A stretch of DNA of 64,000 bases from Setaria digitata (Eukaryota; Nematoda; Chromadorea; Rhabditida; Setariidae). Where the stretch lies: positions 1 to 64,000 of the forward strand of contig RCAB01000032.1 of assembly GCA_003640385.1 (NCBI GenBank). Reading direction: 5' to 3'. Positions 23,446 through 40,800 of this stretch are shown here, in pieces. The translations under genes were made by a program, and so were the position numbers. Numbering within the stretch: position 1 is the stretch's first letter; each line of letters starts with the position of its first letter. The notes below the pieces were generated by a model. It did not search any database. It was not told where the DNA came from and worked only from the letters and a program-made list of their open reading frames with translations.

Positions 23446-26400
23446 CTAAGATTTTACCTTGTAATCTCTAAGGCAAGATAAACAAATACGTGGACGATCT
23501 GTGTGGTCAAATGGACATTCCTTTTTGACACATAACTTATCGTAACGACAGTAACCATGAAAATAGTAGCACTTTTCGCCTGGACAGTTCGGGAAATTCC
23601 TAGAAAATAAAAACTGGACTTCCTAGAAAATGAAAACTGGATTTCCTCAATTCATGTAAACCATTCGGGGAAAAAAAAAAAAAAGAAAACACCAATTCAC
23701 CAAAAACTAATCACACTGGACAAATACTTACTTGCACTTCACTGGCGGTCCATGGGGACAGCGGCCTCGGCCGCGCTGTGCAACTCCGGCTGACCGACCC
23801 CGTTGACGATCAGCAAGGTAGATTTTTTCCTTCAGACATTCCTAAATGTAAAAACGGTTCAAAACACTGGTGTAATGAAAAACTATAAAGATATATATAT
23901 ATATATATATACAGAAATAAGAGCGTGGAATTCACGTCTCACTCTTAGAAGAAATATACTCACATCATTCAATGACGTATTCTAATAACATAATAATCGT
24001 TTTAAACGGCTATCTTTATAAGTTAGAAGCTAAAACAAAAAATAAGACATAACAGCACATGGGAGACACACCTTATAAATATGATCACGAAATTCTTCCC
24101 AATTTGAGTCTTTTGCGCTGCTAATTTTTCCACCAAAATCGTCTTTGCAAAAATCACATAGCAAACGGTAGTCTGAATGACGCCGTTTCATATGTTCACA
24201 AAGTTTCTGTACGCTTGATGCCTGCTTCTCGCAGTGTGGGCATGGGAAGCAAGCACCATGAGCACGAATTTCGTGCTCACAGAGCTCTCGGATGGTCTCG
24301 AAATCACGATCGCATTTGCGGCAAGGGTACTCATAAACTGGACGTGCTGGGCTGAAAATTCATGGTAACAAGTGAAGTTTACTAATTTATTTCCTGGATC
24401 TAATTAGAATGTTAGGACAACGATTTCTAAATCTTTTCAAAAACAGCATGCATTTTTTTTGCAAATCAGTATCTTCAGTTTTTACTCGGAACTAGAACCA
24501 CTAAAACGGAAAAACCCTTTCACAATTAAAAACAGAAACTGTCCACATTCATCACTTAAAAGCAATTGTAGTCTGTAAATGTTTGCAAAAGTTATCTTTA
24601 AAATCCCTATACTNCGAAAAACCCTTTCACAATTAAAAACAGAAACTGTCCACATTCATCACTTAGAAGCAATTGTAGTCTGTAAATGTTTGCAAAAGTT
24701 ATCTTTAAAATCCCTATACTTAGACCACCTTCAAATTTGCTATTTGGAGATTCACAACTACGATTTTTGGCACCTCTTCTCCCTCCCTCCTCTGTTTTTT
24801 CTCCTCAAAACTTGAGGAAACATTAAACTGCGCTAAATCTAACTAAATTTAAAGAATCTAAAATCTAAAAAATCTAAAAAACGGTGACGTATTCGGATGG
24901 ACGAACTTGTGTGGTCTATTATATGACTTTTTTACAACTAAATTAGTTTAGTTAAATTTGGAATCTACGATAACCAAAGGATTAAAAGGTGATCGCTTCT
25001 GAAGTTACTATCTACGCACATAATATTGGACATATTAGCATCGTAACTCTAGACTACAACATAATTTCACCTGCGAATAATTTCAATCATAATGAGAATG
25101 GTAATAACAATAATGATAGCACCAGTGCCTTTGTTTGTATAGCCGCTGCCATCACCATAAGACCGCTGGGATGGGTATGCCGAATAATAATAATAATAAT
25201 AATAAATAGTGAGCTGGACTAACCGGATACAACTAACACCGTCAACACAACACTGCATTGAAAATTTTAAAGTTAAAATACTATGCAAATGAAAATCAAT
25301 AGCTAAGAAAATAAGATCAACTGAGAAACTGATTACAGATCATACACTGTACATAAAATTAACTATACTGTAAAGATTTCAAAAAAGAAATAAAACCGTT
25401 AAATACAAGTTATTTCGTACAATAAGTCGAAATATTCTTATAATATCTTTTAATGGTGACTTAAATTCTCTTACATTCTACACTAGCCATCAGATAACTA
25501 CTAGAATTTTCCTCATAACAACGTCTTACTAAACTAATCTTCAAGATCAAATAACCAAAAAGCTAAGAACTGAATACTTTCATTCATATTTAAGTCCATA
25601 AAAGGTAAGGTCTACCTCATAGCTTTGAAAGAACCATAAGTGTCTCGACTTGAAGAAGATGAACTACGCGTGGGACGGCGTCTTGGACTACGACTGCGCG
25701 ATGCCTTGCGACGGCGCATCGGACTACGACTGCGACTGTATGAGCGCGAACTACGGCGCACCTTTTTCTTTGATGACTTACGACGAGAACGGGAACGTGA
25801 GCGTGAACTGGCGCGTCGTGGCGATCGAGAACGTGAATGAGATTTGGTTTGCGATCTCGATCGACTTCGTGAATGCGACTTTGTGGAAGCTGAGCGTGTG
25901 CTTGAACTTGAGGAACGTCGACGTCGTCGACGTCGACGCCTTGATGAAGTGGAACGTGATTTTGAACGTGATACACGCTTTTTCACACTGACTCTAAAAA
26001 AAGAGAAAAATAGTGATTAAGGTACTGACTGCGAAATTGTGAAATCTCATAAACATCGCAAAACCAACCTCCTTCTGTTACTATTGCCCCCATGTTTATC
26101 TGAAGAAGCATGCATCTTCCTTTGTGAGCTATTTCTGTAATCTCACCCATTGGTGCTTTTGCTAGAATCACTATGCCACAAAAAATCTTGGCGAATTTAA
26201 ACGAAACCCATCCCAACCAAATCAAAACTTCATACTTGTTTTTTCTTTTTTGCTAAAACAAGAAAAAAGGGAAACTAACTCTATGCCAGAAGCACCTTCT
26301 TTTCCGATAGAATCATCTGACTTTTCTGATTTGTCACTTTCAGCCGTATCTTCCCCTTTGTTGCCTTTGTTATCGGCATATGACAGTTTCGTTTCACCGT

Positions 26401-26506
26401 TATTAACTTTACTGTTATCATCTAGATATTCTGACTTTTCATCACCATTCATTTGACGATACTGCTCACTGTCCATAGCTCCTATTGGATTCTCCACTTC
26501 CATCAT
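23446..26506 (-). CDS. RS-domain protein with C2H2 and two Nab2-type CCCH zinc fingers
   Basis: Exons 26506-26280, 25993-25616, 24351-24072, 23841-23732 and 23599-23446 join in phase (about 382 residues). The N-terminal 75 residues are acidic (Glu/Asp/Ser/Lys-rich). The second exon is a 125-residue RS domain, a mark of splicing-linked nuclear proteins. The third has two C2H2 fingers (CRKCDRDF...CEHEIRAH; CPHCEKQA...CEHMKRRH) and a further CDFC. An RGRG stretch follows. The last exons carry two CX5CX4CX3H fingers (CKNFPNCPGEKCYYFH; CRYDKLCVKKECPFDH), the spacing of Nab2/ZC3H14 poly(A)-RNA-binding fingers. A nuclear RNA-binding role is therefore inferred. The ATG directly follows a TTTGTGCAG acceptor. 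At the 3' end, Lys-Val-Lys-Ser-stop is assumed, but GTAAAA at 23457 is also a possible donor to an unseen exon. I do not recognise a named ortholog. Confidence 0.8.
23891..23911. repeat. (AT)n microsatellite
   Basis: About 21 nt of alternating A and T within the intron between the 24351-24072 and 23841-23732 exons of the zinc-finger gene. Confidence 0.85.
24509..24720. repeat. 105-bp direct duplication flanking a single N
   Basis: Bases 24509-24613 and 24616-24720 are near-identical (one difference: acttaaaagc versus acttagaagc), separated by N at 24614 and one C. It lies in an intron of the RS/zinc-finger gene. Same signature as at 11264 and 51948, so an unmerged contig overlap is the likeliest cause. 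Confidence 0.85.
25183..25205. repeat. (AAT)n microsatellite
   Basis: About seven AAT/ATA units in the 1.26-kb intron between the RS-domain exon and the C2H2 exon. Confidence 0.85.
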
Positions 26507-27099
26507 CTGCACAAAAATTCAAATAGAATCCCAGGAATATACTTGAACTTATTGTTATACTAGGTCCACATCAATACTCACTACCATAAAAATCAGACCA
26601 CAACGATGAGATGAAAGTTAACCAGAGTACCCTCTGGAATATTGTGATTTTAATGAAATTTTATCAAATAAGCTGAAGAATCCGATAATTTAGAACGGAA
26701 GATGAAAGCCAACCAACCCTTCAACGACCGCACAACCAGTAATTAATAACAGCAGGCAGGGAATGCTTAATTAAGTAGAGCAAATTATGCAAAAAATAAA
26801 GGCAATATTCAAGAAAATATAAGTTGCATAACTTTACCAATGAATTTGCAAAAACCTATACATACTCTATTTCGGAATTTTTTCATGTGTTTGACATGAG
26901 TACAAAGATTCCACAACTAATTTTTTTTTTAAACGAAATTCATCACCACTGACATGACTCTGCACTTTCTCTCAATAACTACTATAAACTCGACCATTTC
27001 TTACATAAGAAAGTCGGTAAATCTTATTTCTTAAAAAAAAGAGGCTAGAACCGTTTCTGCTCAGCAAAAAAAAGTTAATACAACCTTAAAAAAGCATAC
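26507..27099. other. Stretch upstream of the RS/zinc-finger start codon
   Basis: No coding signal recognised. It begins with the acceptor-like TTTTTGTGCAG directly before the ATG, so it is either an intron leading to upstream exons or the outron removed by trans-splicing. The rest is AT-rich. Confidence 0.4.
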
Positions 27100-27298
27100 C
27101 TTCCTAGAAAATCTGCTAAAAGTAATCTCGCTGGACCACTCGAGCTTATAATCCAGCCTGTGCTCGTTTCAAAATCATAACATTTTAAAATCAGAGTAAA
27201 GAATGATGATGACTCAATATCTTGTGGACATATGACAGGAATACGTACAGCAAACAAAGTGAGAATGTTGGTCTCGTCGTCTCCATGGTAATCATCAT
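27100..27298 (-). CDS. Orphan exon candidate, unrecognised protein
   Basis: The minus strand reads TTTTAATCAG, then 199 nt fully open, then an AAG|GTATGC donor. The peptide begins DDYHGDDETNILTLFAVRIP and continues with a mixed, protein-like composition (CYDFETSTGWIISSSGPARL, then LADFLGR). It enters in phase 1 and leaves in phase 2. Joined directly to the next downstream exon (26506) it would hit a stop, so it either needs another exon or belongs to a different transcript. I recognise no family. Confidence 0.4.
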
Positions 27299-29639
27299 CT
27301 GATTAAAATCTCTACATTTATTTAATAGAATGTATGTATGTATCCGACTAATAGCACTTAACAAATGACACCAACCATATTTTCTATATTTTCTACCAAA
27401 ATCTCATTATCCCAACTTCAGTAACGTACTTTTTTGCACTGACAACTGACGGATCACTCAATACGCTGCAGAGAAAAGTCCAGCTCTAAGGCATAACTTC
27501 AGACACAACAGCGACCTCAACAAGCAATCAAAGTTAATATTAATTCATATTTTTGAATTTCAATATTGCTAAGGATAAATGTGATAAATATAGCAGAAGC
27601 AAAAAGAGTATAAGCTTTTCAATTCTGCCGTCAAGTAAGTCTATTTTATATACCTTAAAAAAAATCAAAGATGTATCATGGAAGAGAAAGATTTGAGCTT
27701 TTTGAATTAGTTTTTCTTCTTTTTTTCTGTTTTTTTAATTTACCGTCGAATATGAAATAATTTTTGAACAGGGAACAGATAATAGCAATGAAATGCAGGA
27801 CAAAAGGTAGGAACTAAATGATCTTTGTGAAGTCAAGAATACGATTCCTTCCAGATGACATACACTTCGAATTCACCCTTCGTCCCTTGGTATCCTTATG
27901 CCACTTGCAATTACATTTCACTCATCTATGCAGATCCAAAACAAACATACCCTTCATCTTACTAAGGAAAGTACCATTCCCTCAGAATACTTTCATGCTG
28001 TTAGTAAGAGCAACTAGCTTTACAAGTGCTAGTTTTGATGGACATTATTTGATTCATACTTACTTTCGCAGATCCTATATTTTAGATACTTGTGAGGAAA
28101 TTGCTGATGAATTACGTAATAATCATAACGGTGACTGTAGATAATTTAAAGCTTTGATGACATAGAGCATGACTGTGATAACGATAATATAACGGTGTCA
28201 CTTTCGACAACTATAATGTTTTCACGGCTGATCATGATGGTGATGATGATGCTGATAATAATGATACATATAATGATGAAACATACATGGAATATATATA
28301 TATATAAATGTCGTGTGACAAGCCTGCAAGTTCTGTTAAATTATGTATCGCCATGCGTGTGAATGGGTTTTACGAAAATTTCAAGGAACAGAATTTTAAG
28401 CTTTATGTTTTGTAAATCTGATATTCAATTATTAAAATTTGAACTCTGATCTTTACTCTTTTTCTATTTATCCAAAAATAACAGAATTCAAACCGTGGAA
28501 ACAAATAAATGGCCTCATCAACCGTTTTGGTTTCCAACTCTGCTTTATGTATGATAACACTCTAAAACAAACATTTTCAGTACAATTTCATCAGAGACAA
28601 CAGCGCCACAGTGCGCTTATACACTTAGGTTTAGCTTTCTCATAAAGCAGATGAGAAACCTCAAACAATGGAGGACAGAAAAGCCCTTCGTTGTATTCTG
28701 CCTGCAAAGACAGTTGACAAGGTGAGGTTTCTCGAAGAATGACCTCGTAAAGTTAATAAGTTGAATAAAAAAAGAAAAAAGAAAAACGAAAAATTACCGA
28801 AAAATGCGAAGAAAATGATGAACTGACGACGGTGTCTTAAATGGTAACAGTTAAAATCACTTCACCACTGCTGAAAAACTTTTGAATTTTAGGAAATTTT
28901 GAATATTTAGGACAACGCGCTTCCGAGACGTAATCCAATATAGGAGGTTGATGCTTAGTAGTTTTAAATTTAAAACAAAAAAGGATTCCCAATCATACAC
29001 CAACATGATAATAATCATAGCTGTGAACGAGGTACATCACATCGGCATGCACTTTGCTGTCAATTCAAGCACAGTTCATCACTATATGACATCTACGCAA
29101 CACATTTAGTCATAAGTGGCTGCATAATGCTATGAATCACATATACGTGTACATCACACATCGGCATTGGGTTAAGTCACACCATTATGAAGATATGCAG
29201 TCACATAAACACACGTACGTCAACAAGTTCACGTTGATTTACCGTCACACATTCGATATCTAAATTGTGGCACTGTTCACAGCAAATGAATCAATTGGCA
29301 TCGTGGCATCGGGATGCGTCGCGGTCAAAGTGGAGAGTATGAGTTTCATGAGGATACACGACAGTTAGAAAACGTAGCATTATGGCGAGAAGAGAGAGGA
29401 GTATAGAAAAGAGTGGAAGATGAAGCTAAGCCAATGTCCGGGATTACTCGGGATTGAGTTGCTGGAGTTTACCTCACTTGTGCAGATGGAGTAATCCACA
29501 ATAAAACAATAACGCTTTCAGCACCTTGCGTAATAACAGTACAGCACTACAGAGAGAGCACACGTTGAAACCACGTGATAGACTATAGTCAGACGAGTGG
29601 ATCTACAAGAGTTTCAGCTAAGTCGTTCCATACACAAGA
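27299..29639. other. Unresolved region with weak coding signals only
   Basis: A 108-codon plus-strand frame (27818-28144) has no splice or family support. A short plus-strand frame starting ATGGAGGACAG at 28668 runs 18 codons to a GTGAGG donor at 28722, and the opposite strand has a short acceptor-bounded frame in the same place. None could be extended. Short AT repeats occur near 28291-28307. From about 28980 to 29640 base composition is less AT-rich than the rest of the window. Confidence 0.35.
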
Positions 29640-29837
29640 TCAAGATAAATCAACGTTCAGAACACGTCGGGTGACATGACTGAGTTTGTATGAGTAACCT
29701 TGTGTGAAAGTTGTCTTCAACTTTTCCACTAGTTGATCCCAGAATCCTTTCTCGAAACAGCGTACGATAGACAGACTGGACAAAGACAAGAAGAACAACC
29801 ACCAATTCCAAACACGCTTCTTACGCTTAGGCGGCAT
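29640..29837 (-). CDS. Small hypothetical protein or first exon with signal anchor
   Basis: From an ATG at about 29837, 65 codons run to TGA. The peptide begins MPPKRKKRVWNWWLFFLSLS: a basic stretch followed by a hydrophobic segment, like a signal anchor, and then a charged amphipathic tail (FEKGFWDQLVEKLKTTFTQ). The sequence before the ATG is locally GC-rich, unlike most of the window. A GTTACT donor after TTTCACACAAG would allow this to be the first exon of a longer gene, but no next exon was found. No family recognised. Confidence 0.33.
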   Translation of the reverse strand: MPPKRKKRVWNWWLFFLSLSSLSIVRCFEKGFWDQLVEKLKTTFTQGYSYKLSHVTRRVLNVDLS

Positions 29838-29929
29838 TTGCACGAGGCCTGGGTTCAGTTTGAGACGGATGACCGCAGGGTGGGGGTTTTGTGGGGTGAT
29901 CGGTTCAACTGACGTGGTCTAAGCGGAAG

Positions 29930-30488
29930 TTATTTTTTTTGCAGTGAAAGTGGCACGTTAGATTGTAAAGACTCTAAAGGTGAAGAAAAGTGTTCTCGAA
30001 GTTTTTTGTTGCTACGAGTTTTGGAATTATCACTGAATTTCAAACTGCAACAGTAGAGTTTTGTTCGTTTGAGGAAAGTCAACACAGCCAGAATTACTTC
30101 AAGCTTCATCAGCTCGTTGTGTTCCGTCTTTCCGACAACCACACAAATCTCGGCAATCTGTCTGTAGGTATGCGGCAGAATGTCAAACATGTTTAACCAT
30201 TTCTTAGTGAACATAATTGGTTTTAGATTATGTTGCTGATTATTTCTTCCACACTTTTTGCAGTACAAGATGAGCGTTTTTATCTTTGTCAACTGTAACG
30301 CTATGTGGTGTTGGAATTTCTAGATTAGTCATGTTAAGTCGATGAATTTTTATCATTTGAGGTGTAACTGTTTGCTGTTGTTTCGCTAACTTTGGTTTAG
30401 TGTGCAGTATCTGATTTCTGTTATCAGTGTTATCAACATCTCTTTCAGTAAATACGAGTAGGCTATTTTTTCCGAGACCGATCATCAT
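29930..30488 (-). CDS. Possible gene in two overlapping frames, CxxC-containing
   Basis: Two open minus-strand frames overlap: 30488-30240 (82 codons) and 30301-29930 (about 120 codons; its 5' edge follows an acceptor-like GCGTTACAG). Both have protein-like composition. The upstream frame loses sense just where the downstream one gains it, around a five-T run at 30277-30281. Read as one protein with a frame change there, a lysine-rich part is followed by LILYCKKCGRNNQQHNL, a possible zinc knuckle. The layout loosely recalls the UPF0711 (human C18orf21) family, from memory only. Either this is one gene with a one-base sequence error, or only one frame is real, or neither. It would be divergent from cul-1. 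Confidence 0.33.
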
Positions 30489-30997
30489 CGTCGCACTGCA
30501 GGCGATTCAGAAGAACAAGCAACAGTGAGTTATAATTGTGCATTAGTGAAGTAAATAGAAAAATTCTCATTAATTCACTTCTAGCGAAAGTTTTGCAATT
30601 CAAAACATAGCTAGAAGCTTGTAGTTCAACTTAACATTGAAATTTTACATTTCAAATTACTTATCTGCTATTCAAGTAGATAACATAAGTGTAGCGTTTT
30701 TCACTATCACTTATTTGTACTTTTGTCTCATTCGTACTTTTACACTGATGTTATGCGGTTTGTTTGTTAATTTGTTCAAATACTGGAAGTGCTGTTTCTG
30801 TAGTGTTCCTCATTTTTAAAAAGTCGTAATGCTCAAATGATATTGAAATAGCTGTAAGTGCATCTTCAGTGTTTGATAGTCGATGTTCTTCAGTGATATT
30901 CCAATTTCATTTCTTTGAAACTGCAGAAAACCTAGCTTCTGATCTCCTGCATATTAAGAGATTATTTTCAGGTTAAGTTGAAGGAACTATCTCTTTA
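30489..30997. promoter_or_regulatory. Upstream region of cul-1, possibly divergent promoter
   Basis: About 500 bp between the cul-1 start codon and the minus-strand open frames to its left. No exon seen. An attattttcag acceptor ends at 30971, 26 nt before the cul-1 ATG, so the bases before it may be outron. Confidence 0.4.
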
Positions 30998-36637
<5,640 letters not shown>

Positions 36638-37854
36638 GCTCATTTTTCTAGTATGTATATTTAAAGGAACTTTTACCTAATTTAAAATGCAGTCTTTGTA
36701 CCTGTTGTGTATAATCACACATTTGTGTTTTTTTTTTTCTCGGTATGATGCTTTGTTTTCCCATTGTCTTTTAATGCCTAATATATAGGCTGACGAAATT
36801 CCAGATTTTGTCAACTTGAAACATTGGAAAATCTGTGTAGATTCTCAGATTATATGAAATTTCATACCAGTCAGGGAGTGCTTGTCATTAAAATGTTCAT
36901 TTACATTTTACAGAAATATAGAGTGGAATTGCTGAAGCTAAACAAAATAGGGAACATTGTCTTCTATAATGCTTAGTCGTAATGTTTTCAGTTTTCTCAA
37001 ATCAATCGCAATGGATTTTTGAAAGTGATTTGGCATTTCCAATTCCAATATTAAATTTTGTATGAATACTTTGTTAATTCTTCGGAGAATGCAAGTTGAC
37101 TGTATTAACAGGAATCTTATTTTGATGTGTGATAAGGGGTGATTTCAGCACAACTGTTCAATGTGTCAATTTTTGCTTCGGTGCAAGATTGATTTAGCCA
37201 ACAATTGAGGCTGGGGCACATAAGTGGATGTGTTTACTTTGTCATGCATTTATTGACCATAGCTGGTCTCATTTAGTGAGCAGTAAAATTTTTGTCTTAC
37301 TTGTTACTGAATTCCAAGCTCGCCTGTTTATTTCTGACATTTTTTTTTTTTTTTTTTTTTTTTTTTCGTTCGTTTTAAATATTTGATTGGTCATTGTCAA
37401 ATTCTCGCTTGGCCCTTCAAAGTCTTGCTAAAAGTAATTAAAAATCTGAAATCCTGTTTGTCTCCAGAATTATGTTACAGGTTTTCTAGGTTATGCGTTT
37501 ACCTCTAGAAGTGGGTTCTGCACTCACATGCATGAAAATTTTTGATTTAGGAACTGTGGAAATAACCGAGAAAAAGAAGCTTGATTCAAGTTCTGATTTC
37601 CTGTAAAATTTTCTTCAATAATTTGATTCCTTGCTGGTAGTTTTTTGTTTATGAAGGAATCATTTGTTATGCAGGCGAAACTGTAGCACTTTATTGACGT
37701 TAGGTTTTAAGAGAATTTCCTCTTCCAGTGACGTTCCTTTTTGCAAACGTTTTTAAACTTCCTGAACGGGGATTCATTTTTGATTTACTTTAAATCATGA
37801 ATCTGGACATCCCTTGATCAGTTCCAGTCTATTGGTTGTGGACAATTATTACAG
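36638..37854. other. Intergenic region, cul-1 to GT25 gene
   Basis: No exon recognised. It contains a T-run of about 27 nt (37341-37366) and ends in ttattacag directly before the next ATG, so its right end is probably an outron or 5' UTR intron. The left end is the cul-1 3' UTR. Confidence 0.5.
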
Positions 37855-40800
37855 ATGCATCATGCTGCACTAGTACTAGTACTCGCTATTGTGATATTGT
37901 TCTATGCGTCAGCGCAGAATGCATTCTTCCGTGAAGGTGATTACCGTCAAATCTATCCAGTGCTATCGATAGCTATACGACTGGAGAATCATGCCCATGT
38001 ATTGTCATACTTTTTTGGTTTATTAGAGAATCTTGACTACCCGAAGGATCAAATTCTGATTGATATATATATTGGAACACACATTGATGCAACTTTATCC
38101 AAGACCAAGCAGTCAGTTTTATGAATATAGAGTAGAATAATGACCTAAAATACTATCATTTCGTTTCGTTATACATGTCACAGTTTCTGCAACTTAAAGG
38201 ATTTAAAATTGAATTATACTAAAAACCATTTGAGTTTTACTCCTTCCCCTCCCCTCCTATTCATCATTCAGTTGATAGTGATTAGTGAATAAGGTAATTC
38301 TTTCAAAGAAATTACAGATGGAGAAATGGTGCAAAGAAGTACTACCGTTCCCTTTTTCTGACTACTGATGAGAGGAACTGGGAAGAAGAGGCACTAGTGA
38401 AAGCAAGGAACAACAGAGCGAAATATGTACTGTTTTTAAAGGTTGTGATATGTTGCTTTATTTTAGCATTTTGATTAAAAACTTCGAATCCCAAACTAAA
38501 CAAGGAATGTTTTAAAGTAATTGGTAGAGCTCTCAACTAATTTTAAACTATTTAGAATTAAAATATAAAAACTTATCAAAAAAAAATTTTTTTTCCACTA
38601 TTATGTTTCTTCATTAAAGGAATTTTAGGGTGATCACTTGTTGACAAACCATAGGATTCTTCGGGTATTAATGGGCAAGAAAAAGCTGGGTATTGCTCCT
38701 CTTCTTTTTGCACCATTTGGTGATCCACCTACAGTTTTCGTTTCTGAAAATTACAATAGTCGGAAAGAGATATCTACGATTGAAGTATTTGTATATTTGT
38801 TTTTTTCGTGAATTCCTGTTTTTTACAAGTTTGATTTCGATAGTAAATTAGAATATTTTATAGCAGTTTCTTTCGTGACTTTGCCATCAATTTATTTAGA
38901 AATTTAAAATTTATGAAAAAAAAAAAAATGAATAAAAGACATCGCCGTCAGTGCCACTTTCCAAATTATTCAGTTGAGCATATTACAGGTGAAGATGGTT
39001 CCAGAACCACTGTTACTGGACTTATCAAACAGTGATGCATCATTTTTAACATTTTCTTCGGGAAATTTATACGGTTATTCAAAAAATGATTCTGAAGAAC
39101 CAAACGCTGTTTTTGCAAATTCGGCATCTCGCCTGAACATACCATTTTTTTTAGATAATGAATATTTTTATGGCTATTTTTTCAATCATTCCTTACGATC
39201 CTTGGACATTCAGCGGAAATCGGTTGGTTTCCTTGGAAATTCACCTTTATTTCATGTTATTCCATCTCACATTATAGATTTGTATTCTGTGTGATTAACC
39301 TTTTAAGACTGTGGCCTGAATTATCCATTTGACTGACTAATATTGCTGTCCAAAAAAATATACTTATTTCTAACGAAGCTCATATTTTGGATAGTGCGTA
39401 AGACATTCGATTAACTAAAACAAAATGATATTTGTGAACAATTTAATGAGTTAATGAGTAATCCCTGATTACAGCTACGTTATCTGTTAGCTGATTGGAT
39501 TTCCAATACTGGTTTAATGCCCATTGTACATTCATCATTTCTAAAAGTCAGTTATCCGAAACCATCACTTTTCGGGGTTGATAAAATTTATGTTATTAAT
39601 CTCGAACGAAGAAATGAAAGGTATTTCTAACATTAAGAATTAAATAACGATACCTGTACAACAACTGCGACTGTGTTCGATTTAAAACATGTTCCAATTA
39701 TTTTGATTTTCTGTGAATATCCATTTCCAAGCAAAATTAATTATTTCATCAATTCCCTAAACATGTTCTATGGATCGGTCTTCAATTGGATTTTATGGAA
39801 ACAATCAGTTTAGTTATTTTTTTATTTTTCAAATTTTCAAGAAAAGAAAAAATGATGGAAATATTAAAATTGATGGGATTTCAATATACGTGGTGGAAAG
39901 CGACTGATGGCCAACATTTGAATTCAGAGCCGTTGTCCAGTGGAATTAAATTTTTACCAGGGTATGAGGATCCGTATTATAAAAGACCGATGAAAGCAGG
40001 AGAAGTATGTACAAGATTTTTGAAATTACTGTTCTCTTTATTCTCTTGATTTTTGAAAATTCACGAATTAGGAGATGCTTTCATTATCTGAGTTCGATAT
40101 CTTCTGCTCTTACAGAGAATTATAGAGAAAAAAATTCTTTTGGAAGAAATTTGAATTTTTTTTTTGTCTTAGGTCGGTTGTTTCTTGAGTCACTATCGCA
40201 TTTGGCAAGAAGTAAGCGAGAAAAAGTTGGATCGTGTGATCGTTTTCGAAGACGACTTGCGATTTATTGTTAATTCAACAGTTCTTCTTGAAGAATTGAT
40301 CGAAGATATTGATAATTCGAGAATTGAATGGGATCTGATATATTTGGGTAGAAAACGGCTGGAGGGAGCAAATGAGAACTGGATATCTGGTCATTTATCT
40401 TTTCATTTAAATTTAAGTTCAAGAACATGCTGTAACTGATTGCTTATAATTTTGCCATTAATAATGGTTTTTTTTTTAAAGGTTAAAATCTAGCGGAAAT
40501 TTCTATTTGATTAACAACTCTGCAATCTTAACTGCCTCTATGAAGTTAGGCACGAATGCTTGGGTAAGCGTTTTGATAAGTGAAATTTATTTCGTTTTAT
40601 TATATCTCTTTTTTCTAGGACATCGACATCTCTCTACTGTTGGTTATTCGTATTGGACACTTGGATATATGTTGTCCCGTAGTGGCGCAGAGAAATTGCT
40701 TTATGGAAATCCTTTGACAAAACTTTTGCCAGTTGATGAATATATTCCAATTATGTTCAATAAGCATCCAAATACTACTTGGTTAAATGCTTTCCCGCAT

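Noticed and set aside
25640..25991. Two plus-strand open frames opposite the RS-domain exon
   Set aside because: They are the antisense shadow of the repetitive Arg/Ser codons on the minus strand.
27818..28144. 108-codon plus-strand open frame
   Set aside because: No acceptor or donor logic, no family, and composition similar to chance frames in this region.
40507..40569. Extra exon in the GT25 gene (peptide NNSAILTASMKLGTNAW with a good donor)
   Set aside because: No acceptor allows it to join the flanking exons without a stop or frame shift, while the direct join 40389/40619 restores the conserved GYSYWTLGYM region in phase.
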